Source of the DNA: an uncultured Bacteriovoracaceae bacterium
GTDB taxonomy: Bacteria; Bdellovibrionota; Bacteriovoracia; Bacteriovoracales; Bacteriovoracaceae
Length of the DNA: 64,000 nt
Direction of reading: 5' to 3'
NCBI GenBank assembly: GCA_938034385.1
Contig: CALHLC010000008.1
Coordinates: 17,540 to 81,539, forward strand
Shown here: positions 1 to 8,514 of the stretch, piece after piece
Numbering within the stretch: the stretch's first letter is position 1
Layout: the number at the start of each line of letters is the position of its first letter
Translations under genes and position numbers: made by a program
The notes under the pieces: model-generated
Databases searched by the model: none
What the model saw: the letters and a program-made list of their open reading frames with translations, nothing else
Told to the model about the DNA's origin: nothing

Positions 1-181
1 TTCATGCTCAAATGTAAGTTTATTAAAAAGTAGATGTAAGAAAAAATTACCAACCTCTATAATTTCAAGAGCTTAACGTAATTCTTTTTGTTTACTTTGA
101 TCTTGACCCGTTGTAAGTTAATGACAATTTTATCGTGAGGATTACGGTAAAACTTCATTAAATAACCATAGGGGAATAACT

Positions 182-1462
182 ATGATGAATATGGAAGCTT
201 TTCAAGAAATCCAGAAAAAACTCACGAGTGTAAGAAATCCGATTGTTACTATGGGTAGCAATTCAATGACTTCTGCTCCAACTAACACTGAATCTAAGGG
301 AACTACTACTAGAGAGATGGGGCAAAACTATTATCAACTAGCTAAGCTTCATTATGATAAAGCAGATTTAGAAAAAGCAGAAAAGTTTTTTCTAAAGTCT
401 TTAGATGCATGTGTTCTTCCTGAGGATACTTTTGCGATGATGAAAATCTGTGGTTTTTTAATTCGGGTTTATTCTGAGTTTTTAAGACAAGATGAAGTTA
501 GAAATTATGTAGAATTATCTCAATTATTATTAAATGCAGCTTTTTCTAATCCTGAATGGAGTGCAAAAGCAGATTATTTCTTCTATATGGGTGCTACTAA
601 GACTTATGTTGGAGACTTTGAAGAAGCAATCAACAATTTCAATATTGCTTTCAAGAAGGCTCAAGAGTCGAATGAACCTGAATTGGTTGCAAAGTCATTA
701 TTATTTATGGCACACAACCAATATTTAATGGGTCATTTTGAGCAAACAGAGAATCTACTTGCTCAGTTAGAACAATTGTTAACGATTTTAAATAAAGGCT
801 ACTTGAAAGGTAGTATGAATATCCTTTACGGAAATATTTATAACCACAAAGGTGAATACAAGAAAGCTTTGGAGTATTTCAAAAAATCATCTGAAGAGCT
901 TAATAAGAAAGTATGTTGGAACCTATTTGGATATACATGCCTTGGTATGGGAAAGAGTTATAAGAAAATGGGGAATTATAAGAAGGCCCTTTTATATTTT
1001 GAAATGGCTAAAAACCATACGAATAGAAATTTTAAGAAATTACACCAGAAAATCGATGGTGAGATAAGCGAAGTAAATGATTCAAACATTGATTTTGTTA
1101 TCGATAAGACAGAAAGAATTATTAAAGAAAAAACTCTTGGAGTGATAGATTTTAAACATAGATTTGTTCTTCTTGAGATTTTATATTTACTAGCTTCAAA
1201 CCCTGGTAAGTTTTTTGATAAAGAAGATCTTTCAAGAGATATCTGGAGAGAAGAGTATAACCCTCTTATTCACGATAAGCTTATTTATACAAGTATCTCT
1301 AGGCTTAGAAAGTTAATTGAACCAAGTGGTGAGAAAAATAAATATATCGTTAGAGGAAAAGATGGTTATACATTTAGTCCTCATGTAAAGGTTAGGTTTT
1401 GTCACAACACTCCTCAATCAAGAGAGTCAATTGGAAACGTAGAGATTGGATCACCTTTATAA
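182..1462 (+). CDS. TPR protein with C-terminal OmpR/PhoB-type winged helix
   Basis: This is a predicted cytoplasmic transcription regulator of 426 residues. Residues about 45-290 are helical and read as a series of TPR units, for example the stretch starting YYQLAKLHYDKADLEKAEKF and the later GNIYNHKGEYKKALEYFKKS. Residues about 330-415 read as an OmpR/PhoB-type DNA-binding winged helix (FDKEDLSRDIW, then YTSISRLRKLIEP, then YIVRGKDGYTF at the wing). There is no receiver domain, so any signal is probably sensed by protein or peptide binding to the TPR array. The start follows GGGGAA; a second in-frame ATG lies 9 nt downstream. The next gene overlaps its 3' end by 17 nt, suggesting co-translation. 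The domain reading comes from sequence pattern; the target genes are unknown. Confidence 0.8.
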   Translation: MMNMEAFQEIQKKLTSVRNPIVTMGSNSMTSAPTNTESKGTTTREMGQNYYQLAKLHYDKADLEKAEKFFLKSLDACVLPEDTFAMMKICGFLIRVYSEFLRQDEVRNYVELSQLLLNAAFSNPEWSAKADYFFYMGATKTYVGDFEEAINNFNIAFKKAQESNEPELVAKSLLFMAHNQYLMGHFEQTENLLAQLEQLLTILNKGYLKGSMNILYGNIYNHKGEYKKALEYFKKSSEELNKKVCWNLFGYTCLGMGKSYKKMGNYKKALLYFEMAKNHTNRNFKKLHQKIDGEISEVNDSNIDFVIDKTERIIKEKTLGVIDFKHRFVLLEILYLLASNPGKFFDKEDLSRDIWREEYNPLIHDKLIYTSISRLRKLIEPSGEKNKYIVRGKDGYTFSPHVKVRFCHNTPQSRESIGNVEIGSPL

Positions 1463-1985
1463 AAAATTATTTTTTATCTTAATACTCTCAAGTATTAGTT
1501 TTTCTAAGGAAGTAAACTTTGAAGACAAGGTTTACTTCCGAATAGACCAAAGCTACTTCTCAGGTTACGAGCTTGATAAATCAATAGATGAGCTGAATTT
1601 TTTTAAATGCCTTTTTGGGAATGCAAATCTATTCAAATCAATTGATATCAATTCAATTAACCAAATTAAAAATCAATCAAAATATGATGAAGCTTCAAAA
1701 AATAAAGACTTTTTAAAATACCTAAACCTTTTAAATTTTGGTGATAATTTAAGAAGTGCAAAAATCAATTATAAAGAGTCTACAAATATCAAAGAAGCGA
1801 TTAAGAGAACCAATTGCACGACAAAAACTAAGAAACTTTCAAGTTTTGAAGTTGCAAAGAAATATATGAAATTAGAGATTTTTTTAACATCAAGATTTAA
1901 GTTCTCTGAGGGCAGTGTCGAAAAAAATATTAATGAGTTCTATGATTCCCTCATTAATCAATATGAATTTGAACAATTCCAATAA
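1446..1985 (+). CDS. Exported hypothetical protein
   Basis: A 179-residue protein of unknown function. It begins at a TTG codon inside the end of the preceding regulator gene. The N-terminus (LYKKLFFILILSSISFS) is a good signal peptide with a likely cleavage after SFS, so the mature protein is probably periplasmic or surface-exposed. Only two cysteines are visible in the mature part and I recognise no domain. The overlap with the upstream gene and the close downstream acetyltransferase gene suggest a three-gene transcription unit. The start is uncertain because TTG starts are rare, but the signal peptide directly after it supports this choice. Confidence 0.55.
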   Translation: MDHLYKKLFFILILSSISFSKEVNFEDKVYFRIDQSYFSGYELDKSIDELNFFKCLFGNANLFKSIDINSINQIKNQSKYDEASKNKDFLKYLNLLNFGDNLRSAKINYKESTNIKEAIKRTNCTTKTKKLSSFEVAKKYMKLEIFLTSRFKFSEGSVEKNINEFYDSLINQYEFEQFQ

Positions 1986-2418
1986 ACCAATAATTAAATC
2001 TTCCCTAGAGAAAAGATCAGATTTATCTTGGATCATTTCAATTGATAGCTTGGAGATGGACTATCCTTGGGATCAGGCCATGTGGAATACATCAAAAAAT
2101 AATCCTAATATGTATTTATATTCTTATTCTGATGAGTCAGGATTTTGTTTGTTTGAAGATGGCGATGTATTTCACATTTATAAGATCGTGATTAGTTCTA
2201 AGTTTAGACGTTTAGGGTTAGCTGCTGGCTTAATTGAGTCTCTTAAGATTGACGCAGTAGGAAAAGATATTTATTTAGAAGTGAGTGATCACAATCAAGC
2301 AGCCCTCAAATTCTACCAATCAATGGGCTTTAAAGAGCTATTTCATCAAAAGAAGTTTTATTCAGATGGAGCAGGGTGCTTTAAGCTGTCTCTAAACACT
2401 CTTGAGATTGATTTTTAG
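1963..2418 (+). CDS. GNAT-family acetyltransferase, RimI-like
   Basis: A GCN5-related N-acetyltransferase of about 152 residues. The acetyl-CoA-binding region is recognisable from KIVISSKFRRLGLAAGLIES, which matches motif A (V..-x-RRxGxA/G). Further on, YLEVSDHNQAALKFYQSMGF is the typical alpha-4/beta-7 segment of RimI-like enzymes. RimI proper acetylates the N-terminus of ribosomal protein S18, but the substrate here cannot be told from sequence. The reading frame is open further upstream to a GTG at 1915, with ATGs at 1933 and 1942. I prefer 1963 because family members start close to the first beta strand; none of the candidates has a well-placed ribosome binding site. Confidence 0.75.
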   Translation: MNLNNSNKPIIKSSLEKRSDLSWIISIDSLEMDYPWDQAMWNTSKNNPNMYLYSYSDESGFCLFEDGDVFHIYKIVISSKFRRLGLAAGLIESLKIDAVGKDIYLEVSDHNQAALKFYQSMGFKELFHQKKFYSDGAGCFKLSLNTLEIDF

Positions 2419-2478
2419 CATTATTATTGGTAATAATTAAGCTCTCTTTAGTTAGTTGAGAAATAGTTGTTTATATAA

Positions 2479-2505
2479 GGGTGGCCTGGACCACCCTTTT
2501 TTATT
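2479..2505 (+). terminator. Rho-independent terminator just upstream of rimP
   Basis: The stem is GGGTGG (2479-2484) paired with CCACCC (2491-2496), with a 6-nt loop and then TTTTTTATT. It should end transcription from the acetyltransferase unit. It lies only 21 nt before the rimP start codon, so a rimP promoter must either overlap it or produce a transcript that contains it. Confidence 0.8.
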
Positions 2506-2526
2506 GGCTAAAGATTTGGAAGGTGA

Positions 2527-3054
2527 ATGAAAAGAACTGGGTTAGAGCAAAAACTTTATGAAGCATGTGCTGACGTTGTTAGTGAATGTGGATATTTGCT
2601 TTATGATTTTGAGTATTTAGGTGCTCAAAAACTTTTAAGAATTTTTATTATGGATGAAGCTACGTCTTCAGCCGTCTTGGATGATTGTGTAAAAGTCGAT
2701 AGGGCCTTATCACCGGTGTTTGAAGACAATGATTGGATTCCAGAAGATATTACCTTAGAAGTTTCTTCACCTGGGATTTATAGAAAATTAAAAACAAGGC
2801 AACATTATGATTGGAGCCTTGGGAAGCGAATACAAGTAAAGTTCAGAGGAAGCCCTGTTTCATTTTCTGGTGATAAAAAAGCGCAGAAGTATTTAAAGGG
2901 TAGAGTTGTTGTTGGAGTATTAGAGCAGATCGGAGCAGATGAGAATTTTGAAATAAAGTTAAATGCGAATGAATCCGGTCAAGAGATAGGAGTTGTTCTC
3001 TTACAAGAACAAGTGATTAGAGCTCAGTGGGAGCCAGTAATTAAAAGTTTTTAA
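2527..3054 (+). CDS. rimP: Ribosome maturation factor RimP
   Basis: RimP acts in the cytoplasm in assembly of the 30S ribosomal subunit. This 175-residue protein has the family signature: LLYDFEYLGAQKLLRIFI in the N-terminal alpha/beta domain, DDCVKVDRALSPVFE, and ITLEVSSPGIYRKLK leading into the C-terminal SH3-like domain (GKRIQVKFRG). The length is close to the usual 150-175. The start is preceded by GGAAGGTG. It is the first gene of the conserved rimP-nusA-infB-rbfA-truB order, which itself confirms the identity. Confidence 0.95.
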   Translation: MKRTGLEQKLYEACADVVSECGYLLYDFEYLGAQKLLRIFIMDEATSSAVLDDCVKVDRALSPVFEDNDWIPEDITLEVSSPGIYRKLKTRQHYDWSLGKRIQVKFRGSPVSFSGDKKAQKYLKGRVVVGVLEQIGADENFEIKLNANESGQEIGVVLLQEQVIRAQWEPVIKSF

Positions 3055-3079
3055 AGTTTAAAATATAAGGAGAAAGTAG

Positions 3080-4510
3080 ATGAGCTTTTCTGATTTAGAT
3101 TTAAGTAAAGTTATCGATCTTATTGGTAAAGAAAGAGGCGTGAAAAAAGAGATTGTTATAGGTGCAATTGAGCAAGCCTTTATCGTAACAGCTAGAAAGA
3201 AGTACGGAATTCAAGGAGAGTTTGAAGCTAAGTATAGTGAAGATGATGGTGACATAGAGATCTTTCAATATAAAACAGTAGTAGATTCAGTTAAAGATAA
3301 AATTATTGAAATTAATATGGATGATGCCAAAGGTCTAGATGAAGAAGCTGAACTTGGTGACCAACTTGGAATGAAATTAGAAGACGTTACTTTTTCAAGA
3401 GTTGATATTCAAACAGCTAAGCAAATTATTTTTCAAAAAGTTAGAGATGCTGAAAGAGATATTTTATTTTCTGAGTTTAAACATAGAGAAGGTGAAGTTA
3501 TCACTGGTATTGCTCGAAGGTTTGAAAGAGGAAACGTTATGGTTGATCTTGGAAAAGCTGAAGCGATTCTTCCTAGAAGAGAAATCATTTATGGAGAGAG
3601 TTTTAAGCCTGGTGATAGAATCCAAGCTTATCTATCTGAAGTTGTCATGACTAATAGAGGTCCAGAGATAAGATTAACAAGAACTAGTCCTTTATTTTTA
3701 ATGAAACTATTTGAAACAGAAGTTCCAGAGATAGCTGATGGAACTATTGAAGTGATGGCAGCGGCTAGAGAGCCAGGTCATAGAGCAAAGATTGCTGTTT
3801 TTACATCTGATAGAGAAATAGATCCAGTTGGAGCTTGTGTTGGTCTTAAGGGATCAAGAGTTCAAACTATAGTAAATGAATTACAAGGTGAGAAAATTGA
3901 TATTGTAAGGTGGTCAGAAGATCTAACTACTTTTACAAGATCTGCTCTCGCTCCTGCTGATATTCAATCAATTAGCTTAAACGGTGATGAGAAAATCATA
4001 GACGTTATTGTTGAAGATGATCAATTAGCTCTTGCAATCGGAAGACGTGGACAAAACGTTAGACTTGCAGCTATGTTAACTGGTTGGAAAGTAAATATTG
4101 TTTCTAAGAATAAACTTCAAGAGAAAATCAAAACATCTGTTGAGAGTTTCATTACTCTTGAAGGTATTAATGAAGCAGTTGCTCAAATGTTAGTTCAAAA
4201 CGGCGTAATGAACGCTATTGATTTAAGTGCAAGCTCACCTGAAGAGATTTCTAGAATATTAGGAACTGATGAAGCCAGAGCTCAAGAATATATCGAGCTT
4301 GGATCTGCTGCTATAGAAAAAGGCCTTGTAGATATAGTTGGAGAGGATGAAGAAGACGAAGAAATTGTTTCAGCTTCAGCAATTCCAGGAAGACATAGCT
4401 TTATTAGAGGCAATGAAGCAGGTGGAGCAGGTGAGAAAGAAGGTAGTGATAAATTTAGTGATGCCGAGAGAAGATTAAGAGAAGAATTAGCGGCATTTAA
4501 ATTGAAATAA
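3080..4510 (+). CDS. nusA: Transcription termination/antitermination factor NusA
   Basis: NusA binds RNA polymerase and modulates pausing, termination and antitermination. The 476-residue protein shows an N-terminal RNAP-binding domain (residues 1-125), an S1 domain (about 133-200, VITGIARRFERGNVMVDLG), and two KH domains (about 200-345), with VGLKGSRVQTIVNEL in KH1 and AIGRRGQNVRLA in KH2. A single helix-hairpin-helix-like repeat follows (about 350-415), then an acidic DEEDEE stretch and a short basic helical tail. E. coli has two C-terminal acidic repeats; here I see only one convincing copy. AAGGAG precedes the start. The 25-nt gap after rimP and 28-nt gap before infB fit an operon. Confidence 0.97.
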   Translation: MSFSDLDLSKVIDLIGKERGVKKEIVIGAIEQAFIVTARKKYGIQGEFEAKYSEDDGDIEIFQYKTVVDSVKDKIIEINMDDAKGLDEEAELGDQLGMKLEDVTFSRVDIQTAKQIIFQKVRDAERDILFSEFKHREGEVITGIARRFERGNVMVDLGKAEAILPRREIIYGESFKPGDRIQAYLSEVVMTNRGPEIRLTRTSPLFLMKLFETEVPEIADGTIEVMAAAREPGHRAKIAVFTSDREIDPVGACVGLKGSRVQTIVNELQGEKIDIVRWSEDLTTFTRSALAPADIQSISLNGDEKIIDVIVEDDQLALAIGRRGQNVRLAAMLTGWKVNIVSKNKLQEKIKTSVESFITLEGINEAVAQMLVQNGVMNAIDLSASSPEEISRILGTDEARAQEYIELGSAAIEKGLVDIVGEDEEDEEIVSASAIPGRHSFIRGNEAGGAGEKEGSDKFSDAERRLREELAAFKLK

Positions 4511-4538
4511 AGTTTTATAAATTTTTTAAGGTGAATTA

Positions 4539-7145
4539 ATGAGTAAGAAAGTTTACGAATTAGCAAAAGAATTAGAATTAAGCTCGATTGAGTTAGTCGA
4601 AAAGATTAGAGACATGGGAATCAATGTGAGAAATCACATGGTGAAACTCAGTGAAGAAGATCTTGGAACGATTATGAAATCGATCAATGAATCTAAGGCA
4701 GCAGCTGCAGCTCCAGCTAAGAAAAAGAAAAAAACTGTGAGAAAGAAAAAAGCAGTTAAAAAGAAAGTTGTAAAAAAGAAGACTAGTAAAGCTCAAGCTG
4801 CTGAAGCTGAAAAGCCAATTGTAGAAAAAGTTGAAGTTAAAAAGAAAATAGTTCGAAAGAAAAAAGCAACTAAAGAAGCTGAGATTGAAGCTAAAAAAGA
4901 AGCAAGAGCTCAAGAGAAGTTTGAAAAAGAACAAATGACTCAAGGTCTGCGAGTTGTAAAACAAGCTGATGTTCCGACACCGGTAGAAGCTGCTACAGAA
5001 GCTCCAGTTGAGAAAAAAGAAAATGAAATTTTTAAAGAAAAGGTTCACAAATTTACTCCCGTCTTTATTCCAAAGCCGGGAGATAAACCTAAAGAAGCTG
5101 ATAAGCCAGTAAGAAGATTTACAAACCCTGCTCCAGGAACAACTGCTGCAGGAGCTGGAAAAGGCAAAAAGAGAAGTATTGGAGATCTAGCTGCGATCGT
5201 AAGTAAGCGTGGACCAGATAAATCAAAAGATATTCAAAAAATTAGAGTAGCTGAGAATATGAGGCTTGCTTCTAATGTCATGGGTAACGGAGTCTATGTT
5301 CCAGCACGAAAAAAGAAAGTCTATGTTGGAGAAACCCGAAATACAATTATTACTTCTGTTAAGGATATAAAGCGAGTGGTAAGAATTCATGATGTTATAA
5401 CTGCTGAAGACCTTGCTAAAAAGTTAAGCGAAAAATTTAAAAGCTTTTCTAATAAATGTACTGATATGAATTTATTAGTGAAAAAAGAAGACTATATAGG
5501 ATTGCAATTAGCCAGTGAGATTGCAGCCGTTTATGATTACAAAATTGAAAATATAGCTTTTAATGAAGAAGCTATATTGAATACTAAAGTAAGTGCTGAA
5601 GAAAAATCTAATGATCCGTTAAGAAACCCAATTGTGACAGTAATGGGTCACGTTGATCATGGGAAAACAACACTTTTAGATACAATAAGAAAAGAAAAAG
5701 TTGCAGATGGTGAAGCTGGAGGGATTACTCAGCATATCGGAGCCTATTCAGTTAAGGTAAATGATTCAACAGTTACTTTTTTAGATACTCCTGGTCACGC
5801 AGCTTTTGCTTCAATGAGACAACGGGGAGCGGATGTTACTGATGTTGTGATTTTAATTGTTGCAGCTGATGATGGTGTAATGCCTCAGACAAAAGAGTCT
5901 ATTAAGTTTATCCAAAAAGCTAATAAGCCAATGATCGTTGCTGTGAATAAAATGGATAAAGAAGGTGCAACTGCTGAGAAAATCAAGCAAGAACTAATGC
6001 AATTTGGAATAACTCCGGAAGAATGGGGAGGAGATACTCAATTTGTTAATATTTCAGCTCTAAAAGGCGAAGGGATAGATTCACTTCTTGAAGCAATCTT
6101 ACTTCAAGCTGAAATTTTAGAATTAAAGGCAAGCCCTAAAGGTCAAGCTGAAGGAATAATCATTGAATCTAAAATTGAAACAGGAAGAGGACCAGTTTGT
6201 ACTGTGCTTGTACAAAAAGGAACATTGAAAAAAGGTGACGCCGTTGTAGTAGGTGAAGCCTATGGACGAGCTAGAAGTTTAATGGATCACGCGGGTAAGA
6301 TGTTAAAAGATGTTGGTCCATCTATGCCTGTTCAAATATTTGGATTAGATACAACTCCTAGTCCTGGTGAAGTTTTAAATGTTGTAAAAAATGAAAGAGA
6401 AGCTAAAAAGATTGTTGAAAATAGAGTCTCTGAAAGAAAAGAATTAGCAGTTGCTTCTAAGAAGAAGATGTCGCTTGAGGATTTCTTTGGTGCGGCTCCA
6501 GGAGATGGAGTAGAAAAGAAAGTCTTAAAGCTTATTATTAGAGCAGATGTTCTTGGTTCTTTTGAGGCGATAAAAAATTCTCTTGAAGCTATGGGTAATG
6601 ATGAAGTTGCAGTTGAAGTTGTTGGTGGTGGTGCAGGAGCGATATCAGATAGTGATGTAAACTTTGCTGAATCAGTTGAAGGATACATTATTGGTTTTAA
6701 TATGAGGCCTGTCACTTCAGCTAGAAAGTTATCTGCTCAAAAAGGTATAGATATTAAGACTTATTCAATTATTTATGAATTATTAGATGATGTGAAGCTT
6801 GCTCTTGAAGGTATGTTAGCTCCAGAGAGAATTGAAGTTTATATTGGTAGAGCAAAAGTTAAAGAGACTTTTAATATTCCAAGAATTGGTAAGATCGCTG
6901 GATCTGAAGTTATTGATGGAAAAATTGCTAAAGGTTGTAATATCAGACTTCTTAGAGAAGAGAGAATTTTATTTGATGGAAAACTATCAACTCTTAAGAG
7001 ATTTAAAGACGAAGTTAAAGAAGTTAAAAATGGTCTTGAATGTGGTATTGCTCTTGAAGGTTATGATGACGTATTAGCTGGAGATTTATTTGAAGCTTAT
7101 ATGCTTGAAGAGAAGAAAAGATCTCTAGATGAGAGTAGAGCATAA
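4539..7145 (+). CDS. infB: Translation initiation factor IF-2
   Basis: IF-2 is the GTPase that delivers initiator tRNA and joins ribosomal subunits. The 868-residue protein has an N-terminal IF2_N helical domain (residues 1-50), a long Lys/Ala/Glu-rich linker (about 55-165), a second IF2_N-like domain (about 270-350), then the GTPase: G1 GHVDHGKTT near residue 370, G3 DTPGHAAF, G4 NKMD and G5 SALKGEG. Domains II-IV complete the C-terminus. The linker contains runs of KKKKK that resemble the lysine-rich segments elsewhere in the window. The start follows AAGGTG. It is followed after 6 nt by rbfA, indicating tight coupling. Confidence 0.98.
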   Translation: MSKKVYELAKELELSSIELVEKIRDMGINVRNHMVKLSEEDLGTIMKSINESKAAAAAPAKKKKKTVRKKKAVKKKVVKKKTSKAQAAEAEKPIVEKVEVKKKIVRKKKATKEAEIEAKKEARAQEKFEKEQMTQGLRVVKQADVPTPVEAATEAPVEKKENEIFKEKVHKFTPVFIPKPGDKPKEADKPVRRFTNPAPGTTAAGAGKGKKRSIGDLAAIVSKRGPDKSKDIQKIRVAENMRLASNVMGNGVYVPARKKKVYVGETRNTIITSVKDIKRVVRIHDVITAEDLAKKLSEKFKSFSNKCTDMNLLVKKEDYIGLQLASEIAAVYDYKIENIAFNEEAILNTKVSAEEKSNDPLRNPIVTVMGHVDHGKTTLLDTIRKEKVADGEAGGITQHIGAYSVKVNDSTVTFLDTPGHAAFASMRQRGADVTDVVILIVAADDGVMPQTKESIKFIQKANKPMIVAVNKMDKEGATAEKIKQELMQFGITPEEWGGDTQFVNISALKGEGIDSLLEAILLQAEILELKASPKGQAEGIIIESKIETGRGPVCTVLVQKGTLKKGDAVVVGEAYGRARSLMDHAGKMLKDVGPSMPVQIFGLDTTPSPGEVLNVVKNEREAKKIVENRVSERKELAVASKKKMSLEDFFGAAPGDGVEKKVLKLIIRADVLGSFEAIKNSLEAMGNDEVAVEVVGGGAGAISDSDVNFAESVEGYIIGFNMRPVTSARKLSAQKGIDIKTYSIIYELLDDVKLALEGMLAPERIEVYIGRAKVKETFNIPRIGKIAGSEVIDGKIAKGCNIRLLREERILFDGKLSTLKRFKDEVKEVKNGLECGIALEGYDDVLAGDLFEAYMLEEKKRSLDESRA

Positions 7146-7151
7146 GTAGAG

Positions 7152-7508
7152 ATGAAGAAAAAAGAGAGCTTTTCCAAAAAGAAATTTGAAGAAAGAATTC
7201 TAAATGAATTAAATCAAATCATTCGAACTAAATTAACTGATCCAAGAGTCCAATTTGTAAGTCTTACTAGTGTTGATTTAAATAGTGATTTTTCAGTAGC
7301 CACTGTTTATTGGGATACTTTTAATGCAGGAACAAGAGGTGACGCCTCTAGTGCGATGAAAGGTATGTCTGGAAAGCTCAGAACAGAGCTTTCAAAAATT
7401 ATGAATCTTAGACATACACCATCATTAAACTTTTTATATGACTCTCAATTTGAAGATGCTAATAAAATCTCTGAATTATTAAAAAGTGCTAGAGAAACAG
7501 ACTCTTAA
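7152..7508 (+). CDS. rbfA: 30S ribosome-binding factor RbfA
   Basis: RbfA is a KH-fold protein needed for 16S rRNA maturation and late 30S assembly. This 118-residue protein matches in length and pattern: RILNELNQIIRTKLTDPRV, then VSLTSVDLNSDFSVATVYW, then LRTELSKIMNLRHTPSLNFLYD, which is the conserved R-x-P-x-L-x-F region. It starts 6 nt after infB and ends 9 nt before truB, in the standard operon order. Confidence 0.95.
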   Translation: MKKKESFSKKKFEERILNELNQIIRTKLTDPRVQFVSLTSVDLNSDFSVATVYWDTFNAGTRGDASSAMKGMSGKLRTELSKIMNLRHTPSLNFLYDSQFEDANKISELLKSARETDS

Positions 7509-7517
7509 AGCTTCTAA

Positions 7518-8453
7518 GTGAATTTAGAAATAGACCCATTTATTTTCAATATCTATAAACCAAGAGAGATTACTTCTTTTGATGCAATTAGAACTCTAAA
7601 ACGTACTACTTTAAAAGGGATCAAAAAAATTGGTCACTTTGGAACTCTAGATCCATTTGCTGAAGGTCTTTTACTTATTGGCATTAATTCTGCAACAAGA
7701 CTTAATAATTATATTCATGATGGTTTATCTAAAACTTATATTGCTCATGGAATTCTTGGAAAAGAAAGCAATACCGGAGATGTAACTGGTGAGATCAACA
7801 AAATAGATAATTCTGAAAAGTTAACTCAAGAGATTGCTAAACTTGATATTCGTTTTATTGAAAAAAAATTAACAGAGAAATTTATCGGAGATTATTGGCA
7901 AGCTCCTCATGCTTTTTCAGCGGCAAAGTTCGAAGGTAAAAAACTATATGAATATGCTCGAGCTGGGATAGAGATCAAAAAAGAAAAAAAATTAAAAAAA
8001 GTTTATAGCTTAAAAGTTCTTGAATATAATTTCCCTGAATTAGTGATTGAATTTAAAGTCAGCTCTGGAACCTATATAAGAACTTTATTTTCTGAGTGTG
8101 CAAATTACCTAGGGACACTAGGTTACCTAGATAAATTAATTAGAACTCAAATTGGATCTGTTTTTTCAAATGATATGGATCTAGATAATCATAGTCTTGA
8201 GGAGATAAATGTTGATCTTGAAGCACTACTGCCTTTTGGATCTGTTTGTTTAGATGAGATGATGATGAGTAAGATGATTCATGGAAATCCAGTTAAATTA
8301 GATCAGGTACCTGGAAATAGCTCTATTGATGAGAAATTTTGTGGAATTGTGCCTGAAATAGAGAAAATGTATTGGGTCAAAGATGAAAACTTGAAGATTC
8401 GCTCCTTGGGTGGTCTTTTAAATGATCAATTAAGGCCAGTTATTAACTTCTGA
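7518..8453 (+). CDS. truB: tRNA pseudouridine(55) synthase TruB
   Basis: TruB converts U55 of tRNAs to pseudouridine in the T-loop. The protein is 311 residues. Near the N-terminus INIYKPREITSF is followed by KKIGHFGTLDPFAEGLLLIG, which holds the catalytic aspartate (D45 counting from the GTG start). KTYIAHGILG, GDYWQAPHAFSAAKFEGKKLYEYAR and SSGTYIRTLFSE are further family motifs. The start is GTG with only a weak upstream purine stretch, so translation is probably coupled to rbfA, which ends 9 nt upstream. A promoter for the next gene begins just after its stop codon. Confidence 0.95.
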   Translation: MNLEIDPFIFNIYKPREITSFDAIRTLKRTTLKGIKKIGHFGTLDPFAEGLLLIGINSATRLNNYIHDGLSKTYIAHGILGKESNTGDVTGEINKIDNSEKLTQEIAKLDIRFIEKKLTEKFIGDYWQAPHAFSAAKFEGKKLYEYARAGIEIKKEKKLKKVYSLKVLEYNFPELVIEFKVSSGTYIRTLFSECANYLGTLGYLDKLIRTQIGSVFSNDMDLDNHSLEEINVDLEALLPFGSVCLDEMMMSKMIHGNPVKLDQVPGNSSIDEKFCGIVPEIEKMYWVKDENLKIRSLGGLLNDQLRPVINF

Positions 8454-8457
8454 TTAG

Positions 8458-8486
8458 TTTAAAAATTCTAAAAATTTTAGTATAAT
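8458..8486 (+). promoter_or_regulatory. Sigma-70-type promoter for the ferredoxin-domain gene
   Basis: A -35-like TTTAAA (8458-8463), a 17-bp spacer and a perfect -10 TATAAT (8481-8486) lie directly after the truB stop codon. The predicted start of transcription is near 8493, giving a short leader with GGAG ahead of the ATG at 8515. This separates the ferredoxin gene from the upstream translation operon. Confidence 0.6.
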
Positions 8487-8514
8487 TCATAAAAGAGTTT
8501 CTTTTGGAGAAGTC

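Noticed and set aside
1..5. Possible minus-strand gene starting at the CAT at 3-5
   Set aside because: Only five bases would be in the window and there is no ribosome binding site to support it.
4593..5048. Open frame of 151 codons on the minus strand
   Set aside because: It is a shadow of the lysine-rich linker of infB.
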